DNA from: Verrucomicrobiia bacterium
Lineage (GTDB): Bacteria; Verrucomicrobiota; Verrucomicrobiia; Verrucomicrobiales; DEV007
Length of the DNA stretch: 64,000 bases
NCBI GenBank assembly: GCA_030425385.1
Contig: JAUIAH010000005.1
Coordinates: 62,001 to 126,000 of the forward strand
Reading direction: 5' to 3'
The notes beneath the pieces are model-generated. The model saw nothing but the letters and a program-made list of their open reading frames with translations, made no database searches and was not told the origin of the DNA. A program made the translations under genes and the position numbers. This document shows positions 55,180 to 64,000 of the stretch, piece after piece. The first letter of the stretch is position 1; the number at the start of each line of letters is the position of its first letter.

Positions 55180-56315
55180 TGACACTTCGCCCTGCGATTA
55201 TTTCAGATCTCTGTGTCCTTCAAAGGGGGTTTGACATCAGTAAAGCTGAGCAGACTGATGGGCCGTTTCCTGTGATCTCATCTGGTGGCTTTGGAAGCAC
55301 TCATACAGAATTTAAAGTCCAAGGGCCGGGCGTCATGGTTGGAAGGAAGGGTACTCTGGGAACCGTCCATTTTACAAACAGAAATTATTGGCCACATAGC
55401 ACAGTGTTATGGGTTAAAGACTTTAGAGGAAACTCGCCGAAATTCGTCTACTACTTTCTGAAGACCCTTCGACTTGAGAGGCTAGATGCAGGAGCAGCTA
55501 ATCCAACGCTGAATCGAAATCACGTTCATCCACTAAAGATTCGGATACCCAAACCGGTCGACCAGCAGAAGATTGCGGATGTTCTCTCAAGCTACGACGA
55601 TCTAATAGAGAACAATCGGCGGCGGATGGCGTTGTTGGAGGAAGCGGCGCGACAACTCTACCGCGAATGGTTCGTCCGCCTCCGCTTCCCCGGTCATGAG
55701 TCGACTCCCATTCGCAACGGCGTGCCCCAGGGGTGGGAAAAGCATACGCTTAAGGAGCTATGCTCTAGCATCAGTTACGGGTATACTACGAGCGCCTCAA
55801 AGGAGAACACAGGCGCAAAGTTTCTCCGAATCACTGACATTGTTCATGAATTCATCGATTGGAGTGCAGTTCCTTATTGTGAAACTCCTCCGAGTAATTC
55901 TGATCAATATCTCCTTAGCGAAGGAGACGTCGTTGTAGCAAGGACCGGTGCTACTACCGGATATGCCAAGAGAATTGGCAGTAATGCTCCTCCGTCGGTG
56001 TTTGCTTCCTATCTCATTCGCCTAAAGCCTTCGGAAAAAGTTTCCGATACTTTGCTAGGAGTCTTTGTGGAATCACAAAGTTTCAAAGACTATATCTGGG
56101 CTAACATTGCTGGCGCTGCTCAACCGAATGCCAACGCCAAGACGATTGGTCGCGCGCGTTTGCTAGTGCCGACTCCGCCGATTCAAGAAATTTTTCATTC
56201 GCAGGTAAAGGTGATGTATTCTCAGAGAGATAATCTGCTTCAACAGAACGCCCTCCTAGCAGAGGCCCGCGATCACCTGCTCCCCCGCTTGATGCGAGGC
56301 GAGATCGAGGTTTAA
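55179..56315 (+). CDS. hsdS: type I restriction-modification specificity subunit S
   Basis: The protein has 378 residues with two target-recognition domains: about 5-130 (LQRGFDISKAEQTDGPFPVI ... IRIPKPVDQQKI) and about 195-345 (HTLKELCSSISYGYTTSASK ... LLVPTPPIQEIF). Each is followed by the usual helical spacer (LSSYDDLIENNRRRMALLEE; NALLAEARDHLLPRLMRGEI). It decides the DNA site for methylation and cleavage. The DNA sequence recognised cannot be read from the protein by eye. Confidence 0.96.
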   Translation: MTLRPAIISDLCVLQRGFDISKAEQTDGPFPVISSGGFGSTHTEFKVQGPGVMVGRKGTLGTVHFTNRNYWPHSTVLWVKDFRGNSPKFVYYFLKTLRLERLDAGAANPTLNRNHVHPLKIRIPKPVDQQKIADVLSSYDDLIENNRRRMALLEEAARQLYREWFVRLRFPGHESTPIRNGVPQGWEKHTLKELCSSISYGYTTSASKENTGAKFLRITDIVHEFIDWSAVPYCETPPSNSDQYLLSEGDVVVARTGATTGYAKRIGSNAPPSVFASYLIRLKPSEKVSDTLLGVFVESQSFKDYIWANIAGAAQPNANAKTIGRARLLVPTPPIQEIFHSQVKVMYSQRDNLLQQNALLAEARDHLLPRLMRGEIEV

Positions 56316-56334
56316 GAGTGTTCGTCCTCACACT

Positions 56335-56856
56335 ATGCCGAAACGCATCTTCATCATTGCTGGTCCGAATGGCGCGGGCAAGACGACGTTTGCCAACAGT
56401 TACCTGAGCAAAGAGACGGCGCAGATCCCTTTTCTCAATGCAGACAACATCGCAGCCGAGATGTGTCCCGACGACCCAGAGAGCGTTGCCATAGCTGCGG
56501 GCCGAAGGCTGTTAGAGTTGATCGCGGTGCAGGTCACGGCAGGTGGGAGTTTCGTGGTGGAAACCACGCTCAGCGGTCGCACCTATGCCAGAGCCATTCC
56601 ACGCTGGCGAAACCAGGGCTATGAAGTGATCCTCTTCTTTCTGCGGCTTCCGGATGCCGATACGGCGGTGGCCCGGGTCGCGGAACGGATTCGCCAGGGA
56701 GGGCACGCCATTCCGCCCGATACCATCCGCCGCCGGTTTGCGGCTGGTTGGCGAAACTTTGAGGATCTCTACAAACCTTTGGTGGATGCCTGGGCAGTTT
56801 ATGATAGTTTTCAGAATCCACCCCGCATCCTGGAGAGAGGATCCCTGCAGCCATGA
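56335..56856 (+). CDS. zeta-toxin family kinase-like protein
   Basis: The protein has 173 residues. It has Walker A IIAGPNGAGKTTFANSYL, FLNADNIAAEM, VETTLSGRTYARAI and FFLRLPDADTAVARVAERIR, the pattern of small zeta-toxin/AAA_33 proteins that phosphorylate UDP-N-acetylglucosamine or related sugars. Its stop overlaps the next small gene by 4 bp. It stands between hsdS and hsdR, an unusual place. Confidence 0.85.
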   Translation: MPKRIFIIAGPNGAGKTTFANSYLSKETAQIPFLNADNIAAEMCPDDPESVAIAAGRRLLELIAVQVTAGGSFVVETTLSGRTYARAIPRWRNQGYEVILFFLRLPDADTAVARVAERIRQGGHAIPPDTIRRRFAAGWRNFEDLYKPLVDAWAVYDSFQNPPRILERGSLQP

Positions 56857-57011
56857 CTGAGCCTTCGCTACTTGAGATCGATCTCGATGAGGTCATTGAT
56901 CGTGCCACCATCGCCATGGTCCAGGCTGCCGAGGAGGCGCGCCGTCTGGCCGAGGAGACAGGCACGGAATTTATCGCGCGCCCAGCGGACAAGATTGTTT
57001 ACGAAACCTGA
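56853..57011 (+). CDS. small antitoxin-like partner of the zeta toxin
   Basis: A 52-codon gene missing from most ORF lists because it is short: MTEPSLLEIDLDEVIDRATI and so on, ending in EFIARPADKIVYET. It is acidic and helical and overlaps the toxin stop by 4 bp (ATGA), the typical toxin-antitoxin coupling, here with toxin first. Antitoxin function is inferred from position and composition. Confidence 0.7.
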   Translation: MTEPSLLEIDLDEVIDRATIAMVQAAEEARRLAEETGTEFIARPADKIVYET

Positions 57012-57111
57012 GCCGATGGAGTCTTTGGTGGTGCGTGAGGGGCCTGAGGACTAGGAACTGCTTGTATAAGGCAGGTTGAATTCGGTGAACGCGTGAGGTA
57101 GCTTAGAAGCC

Positions 57112-57543
57112 ATGACGAGCTGTTCAAACGAGGCAGAAGCCTACTTCACCAACATGTTCGTGCCTGTGTCTTCAGAGCTCGAACGCTTGGGATCGATTTA
57201 TCCCAACGGCGATTCTGAAGAGGCCTGTGTGGCCTTCACTGAAGAAGTGGCGCTGCACAAGGCGACGGTGAAACTGGCTTACCGGCACATCGTTACTTGC
57301 CTGAAAGGCAGCTCGGACCTTGATGAGATGATTCGCTGCTGGAATATTCTCATCCGGTTCATTGATCAGAGTCTGGACATTGTTAGAGATCTTCGTGAGC
57401 GCTTTCCTTATTGCGGCACTCCTGATCTTTATAATGAGCTGTTAGAGTATCGGACAGCGGCGACACAACGAAGGGACGAGGCGCAGGAGGAACGCGAATG
57501 CGTTGGCGAGGTGCCAGGGGGATTGTTCGGGACGGATGGCTGA
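57112..57543 (+). CDS. small protein inside the restriction cassette, unknown
   Basis: The protein has 143 residues, helical and acidic (EAYFTNMFVPVSSELERLGS; LAYRHIVTCLKGSSDLDEMI; YRTAATQRRDEAQEERECVG). No family is recognised. It overlaps the next small gene by 8 bp, so both are probably translated together. It sits between the zeta pair and hsdR and may be an accessory of either. Confidence 0.65.
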   Translation: MTSCSNEAEAYFTNMFVPVSSELERLGSIYPNGDSEEACVAFTEEVALHKATVKLAYRHIVTCLKGSSDLDEMIRCWNILIRFIDQSLDIVRDLRERFPYCGTPDLYNELLEYRTAATQRRDEAQEERECVGEVPGGLFGTDG

Positions 57544-57793
57544 GGAATCCAAAGGTCTGATCACAACGGAGACAGTCGCAAAGCTCGCTGCGCTCTTTGA
57601 GCGCTATCATGACGCGCTCGATCCCGACGCCCCGAGCGCGAGAGAAGCCGAGGTTGACTTCAATCGTGAAGCTGAAAAGCTACACACTCTAGCAAAGGAG
57701 AAAGGATTCGAAGTACCTCTTTCGAAATTCAAGGCGCATCTTCGTATCAATGTCGATTGTACCTCAGTAAGAATTAGAATTAGAATTAGTTAG
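57536..57793 (+). CDS. small protein upstream of hsdR, unknown
   Basis: The start at 57536 overlaps the previous stop by 8 bp; the frame to 57503 is less likely. It has 85 residues: ITTETVAKLAALFERYHDAL, EVDFNREAEKLHTLAKEKGF, then a basic, beta-like end (RINVDCTSVRIRIRIS). The last 20 bases include a repeated gaattagaattag stretch, so the C-terminus may be eroded or slippage-prone. Function unknown. Confidence 0.6.
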   Translation: MAEESKGLITTETVAKLAALFERYHDALDPDAPSAREAEVDFNREAEKLHTLAKEKGFEVPLSKFKAHLRINVDCTSVRIRIRIS

Positions 57794-57816
57794 CCCGCTC
57801 GCTTAGCGAATAGATC

Positions 57817-60800
57817 TTGATCACCGATATCAACAGCGAGGACCGGCTGGTTCAGGAAACCTTTGCCAATCATCTCGAAACGGAGCTGGGTTGGGAGAAC
57901 GTCTTCGCTTGGAATCAGGAGACGTTTGGACAGACAGGAACGCTCGGCCGTGAAAGCACGAAGGATGTGGTTCTGAAGCCGCATTTGGAAGCCGCGCTGC
58001 GGAAGTTCAATCCGGAAGCGCCGGATCATGCGATCGCCGAAGCGTTAGAGAAATTGACGCGAGTCGACTTCTCGCGCTCGATGCTCCAGCACAATGAGGA
58101 ATTCTATCGTTGGTGCCGCGATGGCGTGCCAGTGACCGTCCGCAGTGATGAAGGGCAAACGGAACATCCAGATCTCCGGGTGATTGATTTCGAACGGCCT
58201 GAGGAGAATCGCTTTGTGGCGGTGCGCGAGTTGAAGGTCACGGGACTGCGGGCGCCAGAATACAATCGTCGCGCTGACATCGTCTGTTTCGTCAACGGCT
58301 TGCCGCTTGTCTTCATTGAACTGAAAGCGGTCTATTTGAATATCCGTCAGGGTTACGATGGGAACATCAGCGATTACAAAGACACCATTCCGCATGTCTT
58401 TCATCACAATGCCTTTCTCATCGTGAGCAATGGGGATCGAGCAAAGTATGGGTCCATCACCAGCGAATGGCCGCATTTTTACGAATGGAAGCGGCAGAAG
58501 GAAGAGGAGGAAGGCGACGTGGATGCGCGCGTCTTGCTCAACGGCATGCTGGCGAAAGAGCGTTTGTTGGACTTGTTTGAGAACTTCATTCTCTTTGATG
58601 GCAGCCGCTCGGGAGGCGTGCGCAAAGTGGTGGCGCGCAATCATCAGTGGATGGGCGTGAACAAGGCGGTAGGATCCGTCGAGCGGCAGCAAGAACTGAA
58701 GAAGCGCTATCCGCCCGATAAGCGGCTTGTTTACTCTGAAGAGCCGCCACGGGAGAACCTGGCGCTACTCGATCAGGCAGAGGCGGCACCAAAGGCCAAG
58801 CCGGAGAAGTATTTGCGACTGGCGCACAAAGATCTGGGACGGTTGGGCGTCTTCTGGCACACGCAGGGAAGTGGGAAGTCGTACTCCATGCTCTTCTTTG
58901 CCGAGAAGGTACGGCGACGCGTGGCGGGTGATTTCACCTTTGTGCTGATGACAGATCGCACAGACTTGGATGATCAGATCTACAAGACGTTCACCGGCTG
59001 TGGGGCTGCGGAACAGATTCATCCACGCGTCTCCAAAGGCTCGGAGATGGAGAAGGTTTTGCAGGGGAATCATCGCTATGTCTTCAGCCTGATCCACAAG
59101 TTCAATCAGCCGGTCGATCCTAACAAACCGTATTCGAAACGGGATGATATCATTGTCATCTCCGATGAGGCGCATCGCACTCAAGGTGGCAGGCTGGCGC
59201 GCAACATGCGGCTTGCCTTGCCTAATGCTTCATTCATCGGCTTCACAGGGACGCCACTTTTCAAGCAGGATGAGCTGACTCGGCGGATCTTCGGAAGTTA
59301 TGTTTCTCGTTATGACTTCAAGCGCTCCGAACAAGATGGAGCCACCGTCAAGTTGCTCTATGAGAATCGCGGCGAGAAGTTAGGCCTCACGACGACTGAG
59401 CTGAATGACTCGATCGCCGAACGTATCGACATGGCAGACCTCTCGCCTGAGGAAGAGATGCGGCTAGAGAATCTACTAGGCAAAGACTACGAGATCATCA
59501 CGGCTGATGAACGGCTCTGGCAGATCGCCGAAGACTTCGTGGAACACGCCTCGATGCGGTGGCAAGCCGGGAAAGCTCTCTTTGTCTGCATTGACAAGGT
59601 CACTTGTGGGCGGCTCTACGAAATGATTATCCCGCTCTGGCAACGAAAGATTGACCAGCTGCGAATGGAGTTGCGTGAGCTTGACCGGTATCGCATGCGT
59701 CGTCGTGAGACCCGCGACCAACCCGAGGATCCCAAGAAGCGACAGCAGATCGACCGGCTCAAGGATCAGATCGCCTGGATGGAGACGACGATCATTTCTA
59801 TCGTGATGAGTGAATCACAAGGCGAGGTGGGCGAGTTTCGGAAATGGGGCATGGACGTGGTGCCTCATCGGGCACTGATCAAGCAGGGCTTTGAGGATGC
59901 CGCCGGCGAAACCGTTGCCATGGATGACGCTTTCAAAGATCCAGAGCATCCTTTCCGCATCGGCATCGTCTGTGCGATGTGGCTGACGGGCTTCGATGTG
60001 GAGTGCCTGTCCACGCTCTATCTCGATAAACCGCTTAAGGCGCACACATTGATGCAGGCCATTGCGAGGGCGAATCGAGTTTTTCCAGGCAAAGCTTGCG
60101 GCGTCATCGTCGACTACAACGGGATGCTGAAGAGCCTTCGCAAAGCCATGGCGACGTACGCTCTTGGTGAAGACGAAGGAGGCACGGGTAGCGATGGCGA
60201 ATCGAATCCAGAAGAAGACGAGGAGATCCTGCCACCAATTGGCGATTTGATGAATGATTTGCGGGAGGCTATCGAACTTACGGAAGCACATCTTGCTGGT
60301 CTTGGTTTCGATGTGAAACGGTTGGAAGGTGTGAAAGGATTCGATAAGATCCAAGTGCTGCGTGACGCGACGAACGCTTTATTTGCTTCAGACGAAGCTC
60401 GTAAGCGCTTTGAGATCATGGCGAGAGCGGTGATTTCGCGATTCAATGCCTTGATCACTGAGCGAGCCGCCTACAAGTTCGCCAAGCGTCGTGATAACAT
60501 TGAAACTATTCTCCACAAGCTGCATCGCGAGCGTGATTTGGCCGATGTACACGCCGCGCTGCAGGAATTGCATAGGGTGGTGAATCAGGCTATCGGGACG
60601 CGAGTTGAGGACTCGCAGGATCACCCTGCCTCCAAGGTCTACGATCTGAGCAAGATCGATCTGGAAAAGCTGCGAGACGAATTTGCAACGACGCCCCGCA
60701 AGAACACCGCCGTGCAGGAGATCCGGTCGCTCGTGGAAGAGAAGCTTCGGCAGATGTTAGCGAGGAACCCGCTGCGGATGGATTTTAACGCCAAGTATCA

Positions 60801-61230
60801 AGAAATCATCGCAGAGTACAATCGTGAGAAAGATCGCGTCACCATCGAGCAAACTTTCGAGCAGTTGACCGACCTGATGGCGGCGATGACCGAGGAAGAT
60901 GCCCGAGCTGCCCGAGAGGGTTTAGAGGAGGACGAGTTGGCCGTGTTCGATCTCATGCAGAAAGAGCGGCTAACAAAGGCTGATCGCGAGCGGGTGAAAC
61001 AGGCCAGCCGGGAGTTGCTCGCCGAGCTCCGCAGAATTCTCTCTGGGGTGAAAGGATGGAATGAGAAGGAAGCGACTCGCGCCGAAGTTGAAACGACGAT
61101 TCTCGATCATGTTTACCGGGAACTCGGGGAGAGTTATTCGTCCGACGATAAACAGTCGATTGCTAAGAGTGTCTACGATCATCTCTTCCAGCAAAGTTTA
61201 GCGGGAAAGTTTCCTAATGCTGCAGCTTAA
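57817..61230 (+). CDS. hsdR: type I restriction endonuclease subunit R
   Basis: The gene begins with TTG (57817) and encodes 1137 residues, a normal HsdR length. The nuclease domain has PD-(D/E)xK elements (PLVFIELKAVYLN, E-x-K). The motor has Walker A WHTQGSGKSYSM, motif II ISDEAHRTQGG, motif III GFTGTPLF, and the later helicase motif LMQAIARANRVFPGK. A helical C-terminal part binds HsdM. It translocates DNA and cuts unmethylated targets. The end is followed at once by a broken TrbG copy. Confidence 0.97.
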   Translation: MITDINSEDRLVQETFANHLETELGWENVFAWNQETFGQTGTLGRESTKDVVLKPHLEAALRKFNPEAPDHAIAEALEKLTRVDFSRSMLQHNEEFYRWCRDGVPVTVRSDEGQTEHPDLRVIDFERPEENRFVAVRELKVTGLRAPEYNRRADIVCFVNGLPLVFIELKAVYLNIRQGYDGNISDYKDTIPHVFHHNAFLIVSNGDRAKYGSITSEWPHFYEWKRQKEEEEGDVDARVLLNGMLAKERLLDLFENFILFDGSRSGGVRKVVARNHQWMGVNKAVGSVERQQELKKRYPPDKRLVYSEEPPRENLALLDQAEAAPKAKPEKYLRLAHKDLGRLGVFWHTQGSGKSYSMLFFAEKVRRRVAGDFTFVLMTDRTDLDDQIYKTFTGCGAAEQIHPRVSKGSEMEKVLQGNHRYVFSLIHKFNQPVDPNKPYSKRDDIIVISDEAHRTQGGRLARNMRLALPNASFIGFTGTPLFKQDELTRRIFGSYVSRYDFKRSEQDGATVKLLYENRGEKLGLTTTELNDSIAERIDMADLSPEEEMRLENLLGKDYEIITADERLWQIAEDFVEHASMRWQAGKALFVCIDKVTCGRLYEMIIPLWQRKIDQLRMELRELDRYRMRRRETRDQPEDPKKRQQIDRLKDQIAWMETTIISIVMSESQGEVGEFRKWGMDVVPHRALIKQGFEDAAGETVAMDDAFKDPEHPFRIGIVCAMWLTGFDVECLSTLYLDKPLKAHTLMQAIARANRVFPGKACGVIVDYNGMLKSLRKAMATYALGEDEGGTGSDGESNPEEDEEILPPIGDLMNDLREAIELTEAHLAGLGFDVKRLEGVKGFDKIQVLRDATNALFASDEARKRFEIMARAVISRFNALITERAAYKFAKRRDNIETILHKLHRERDLADVHAALQELHRVVNQAIGTRVEDSQDHPASKVYDLSKIDLEKLRDEFATTPRKNTAVQEIRSLVEEKLRQMLARNPLRMDFNAKYQEIIAEYNREKDRVTIEQTFEQLTDLMAAMTEEDARAAREGLEEDELAVFDLMQKERLTKADRERVKQASRELLAELRRILSGVKGWNEKEATRAEVETTILDHVYRELGESYSSDDKQSIAKSVYDHLFQQSLAGKFPNAAA

Positions 61231-61247
61231 CACCGTTTCCGTGGTCG

Positions 61248-62120
61248 ATGACGACCATGGCGGGGCGTTGGCTGGTTTCGCTTTGGCTGAGTGCTTGGCT
61301 GGTCTGCAAGGGAGTGGCCTCGCCAATTGTGCACGCAGGCTGACGACGGACAAGCCGCTGACGATGGGGATCGGGAACAAGGCGGTGACGACCTTGCAGT
61401 TTCCCCGGCCGTTGCAGGGGATCTTTGGCTATGGGCTGACGACGGGTGAGGTGCCGGGGACCTATCATTATGCGCATCCACAAGCGTCGCGGGTCTTGGC
61501 CTTGCGCAATCTGATGCCGGACAAGGAGACGTTTCTGACGGTCTTGTTAGACGCGGAGGATCTGTATGTCTTGCATTTGAAACCGACGAATGATCCGGCG
61601 GTGCTGGTGCGCTTGAGTGAGAGCTCAGGCACGGCGGCGTCGCTTTCGGCGGTGCGGCCGGTGGATGCGGAAAGCTTGGCCAAGAGGCGGCTGGATCACA
61701 GCACGGCACGGCTTTTCAACCTGCTGAAGCTGGGCAAGAACGCGCGGACGTTTCGCGTGGCGGTGCCGCATCTCTACGAGGATGTGGAATCGCGCACGGT
61801 CAGCTATCGGCGTGATGACGGCAAGGTGGCGACGGTGGTGACGAAGCTGCATCGGTTTCCGAAGGAAGACGCGCTCTTCATCGATGCGCGGATCGAGAAC
61901 CAGAGCGACACGGCGATCTATTTCGATCCGGGATCGGTCCAAGTGAAGGTGGGTTCGCGCACCTATCCGACGGCCTTGGTCGATGCGGCTTCGGAGGTGC
62001 CTGCCGGTGGGCGGATCGCGCTGCATGCGATCGTGCGTGGTGGCTTGGAAGGTGAGCGGGCGCATTTGAGCATCAAGAATGCAGTGCAGTTGATCATGGC
62101 GGCCTACGCGGCGACGCCGG
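61248..62120 (+). pseudogene. frameshifted TrbG/VirB9-like paralogue
   Basis: The stretch from about 61340 to 62115 translates to a close relative of the TrbG-like protein at 10030-11010: KAVTTLQFPRPLQGIFGYGL, HPQASRVLALRNL, RTYPTALVDAASEVPAGG, RAHLSIKNAVQL. The signal peptide is in a different frame: ATG at 61248 reads MTTMAGRWLVSLWLSAWLVC and stops at about 61340. A frameshift therefore separates signal and body. The C-terminal ~30 residues are also missing, and unrelated toxin remnants follow. The body still has an open frame from 61217, but without an export signal. Confidence 0.85.
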
Positions 62121-62141
62121 ATGATCAGCCCACAGTTAATG

Positions 62142-62459
62142 TTAGTCTGCAGCTAGAGCGGCGATATGCGTATCGGTCGTCAGGTTTCCGCCTGTTGCCC
62201 CAGCTTCCAGCATGGCTTTGAGATTGTCCCAATGCGTCCCGGCCGGGGCGATCAGGTCAACATTAGGTTGCCCAAGCCAACCTTCAATCACGTCGATGGT
62301 TTGTTCCAGTGTGAGGGGAATTGAGAAGACGGTGGATGCGTGGAGATGCGAATAAATCCTAAGAGAACCACATGCCCAATCCTTACAGGGATTCTTCCGA
62401 TTTCGCAGATTCTCAATCGACTGCGCAAGATCATCATCAATGGATAGCGTCGTCCTCAC
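62142..62459 (-). pseudogene. VapB-VapC deletion remnant
   Basis: One 105-codon frame starts like a ribbon-helix-helix antitoxin (MRTTLSIDDDLAQSIENL). After about 10 residues it continues as the middle of a PIN-domain toxin (TVFSIPLTLEQTIDVIEGWL, GQPNVDLIAPAGTHWDNLKA, TTDTHIAALA). The antitoxin C-terminus, the toxin start with its first catalytic Asp, and the toxin end are all missing. An internal deletion fused the pair in frame, so neither activity should remain. Confidence 0.8.
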
Positions 62460-62619
62460 TTTGACAGCTTATGGCATCAAATGGGAGAAAGCCCTCGCGG
62501 ATTGCCCCCTTCATATGCAGCTTCGGCGAGTTCTGCTGACATCTTGACGGCACCATCGGGCAGGCCCTTCACCACCCTGACACAAACTCGTGTCCCTCTT
62601 GCCCTTTCCTTCTGAGGCC

Positions 62620-63481
<862 letters not shown>

Positions 63482-63489
<8 letters not shown>

Positions 63490-63907
63490 TCGATCCCTCC
63501 CCTTTCGGTTTCTGGACGATGCCGAGACTTTCGACTCCGTGCGCTTTGGCCGTGACCATGACTTCCACAAAGATCCCGTAGTGCGCCAAGCGATCTCCGC
63601 GTACTTCTGCACGCGTGTTCCCTGTGGCTGCGATTCGCTTCTCCACAGCCTCACCAAAGGTCTCCAAACTCACCGTTTCCCCATCGAGCATGACTTGCCC
63701 GTCCTTCTGAATGACGATCGCGAGCCGATCTGGTTGTGGATCGACCGGCGAAGCCTCCTCCTTGGTCTGTGGCAGTTCGACCATGGACTCCGGCTTGGTG
63801 AACTGGCTACTCACCATGAGAAAGATGAGCAACTGAAAGACCACATCGATCAATGGAGTGAGATCGATGGAGCTATCGATGCGCCGCTCTCGCTTGACTA
63901 GCGTCAT
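63482..63907 (-). CDS. exbD: ExbD/TolR biopolymer transport protein
   Basis: The protein has 141 residues with one N-terminal membrane helix containing the conserved Asp ([20 protein letters not shown]). A periplasmic domain follows with [26 protein letters not shown] and [17 protein letters not shown]. With ExbB it forms the proton-driven motor for TonB. The start is 1 bp after the upstream stop, and the stop overlaps tonB. Confidence 0.93.
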
Positions 63908-63908
63908 A

Positions 63909-64000
63909 TCAGGAAGGCTCCTTGGGAATGGAGAAGCACCATTCGTGCAAGTGCGAGGCTACTTCGTTGAAATCGTGCACCAGTTTATCAATACGCGCTT
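63909..64000 (-). CDS. C-terminal end of the gene upstream of exbD (probably exbB/tolQ or a second exbD)
   Basis: The window edge cuts a leftward gene whose last 29 codons read ARIDKLVHDFNEVASHLHEW CFSIPKEPS, then stop (TGA at 63911-63909). It ends 1 bp before the exbD start, so it is in the same operon. The end RIDKLVHDFNEVASHL fits the cytoplasmic helix of MotA/TolQ/ExbB proteins, but the stretch is too short to be certain. Confidence 0.55.
   Translation of the reverse strand, partial: ARIDKLVHDFNEVASHLHEWCFSIPKEPS

Overview
The window reads as a chromosome segment of a Verrucomicrobiota bacterium of moderately high GC. The reasons are a PEP-CTERM exported protein, a DUF1080 protein, a planctomycete/verrucomicrobial ECF sigma factor close to a Hanks-type kinase, many long secreted proteins with Ig, LamG and HAF-like parts, and 4-base gene overlaps. 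The genus cannot be fixed from sequence alone. No rRNA, intact tRNA or CRISPR array was found.

Layout. 1-4.0 kb: minus-strand operon of secreted beta-helix and carbohydrate-active-like proteins, running off the left edge. 4.3-9.2 kb: EF-hand and repeat proteins, then a LytS/LytTR two-component pair. 9.4-16.6 kb: tightly overlapping type IV secretion-like genes (VirB8, VirB9/TrbG, VirB10/TrbI, lipoprotein, ClpB-D2-like AAA+, ECF sigma, TraX-like, VirD4-like) with no recognisable VirB4 or VirB6, facing a Ser/Thr kinase. 18.3-20.2 kb: secreted HAF-repeat protein.

20.2-30.4 kb is an accessory island. A minus-strand operon encodes an SMC/TrlF-like ATPase, a HEAT-like soluble histidine kinase, a response regulator with two winged-helix-like regions, and a small unknown protein. 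Divergent from it is a ubiquitin-like operon (multi-ubiquitin-like protein, DUF6791-type E1/ThiF, DUF6527). Broken genes, a duplicated integrase tail, an intact tyrosine recombinase and a 3' fragment of tRNA-Leu(UAA) follow. I think the ATPase-kinase-regulator operon, possibly working with the Ubl operon, is the best candidate for an undescribed (probably defence) system.

30.5-51.3 kb: secreted CAP/Ig/lectin protein and another exported protein; a RuBisCO-like protein/DUF1537 kinase/racemase/transporter operon for sugar-acid catabolism; a core-like block (GGCT, panB, hflX); a PEP-CTERM protein; a metallophosphatase; a pseudo-receiver protein; a DapA-family lyase; a DUF1080 protein.

51.4-62.5 kb is a second, decayed type IV locus (TrbJ-like piece, VirB6-like piece, frameshifted TrbG paralogue). 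It is interrupted by VapBC and by a type I restriction-modification cassette that itself carries a zeta-toxin pair and two small unknown genes between hsdS and hsdR. 62.6-64 kb: tonB, exbD and the end of exbB/tolQ, transcribed leftward.
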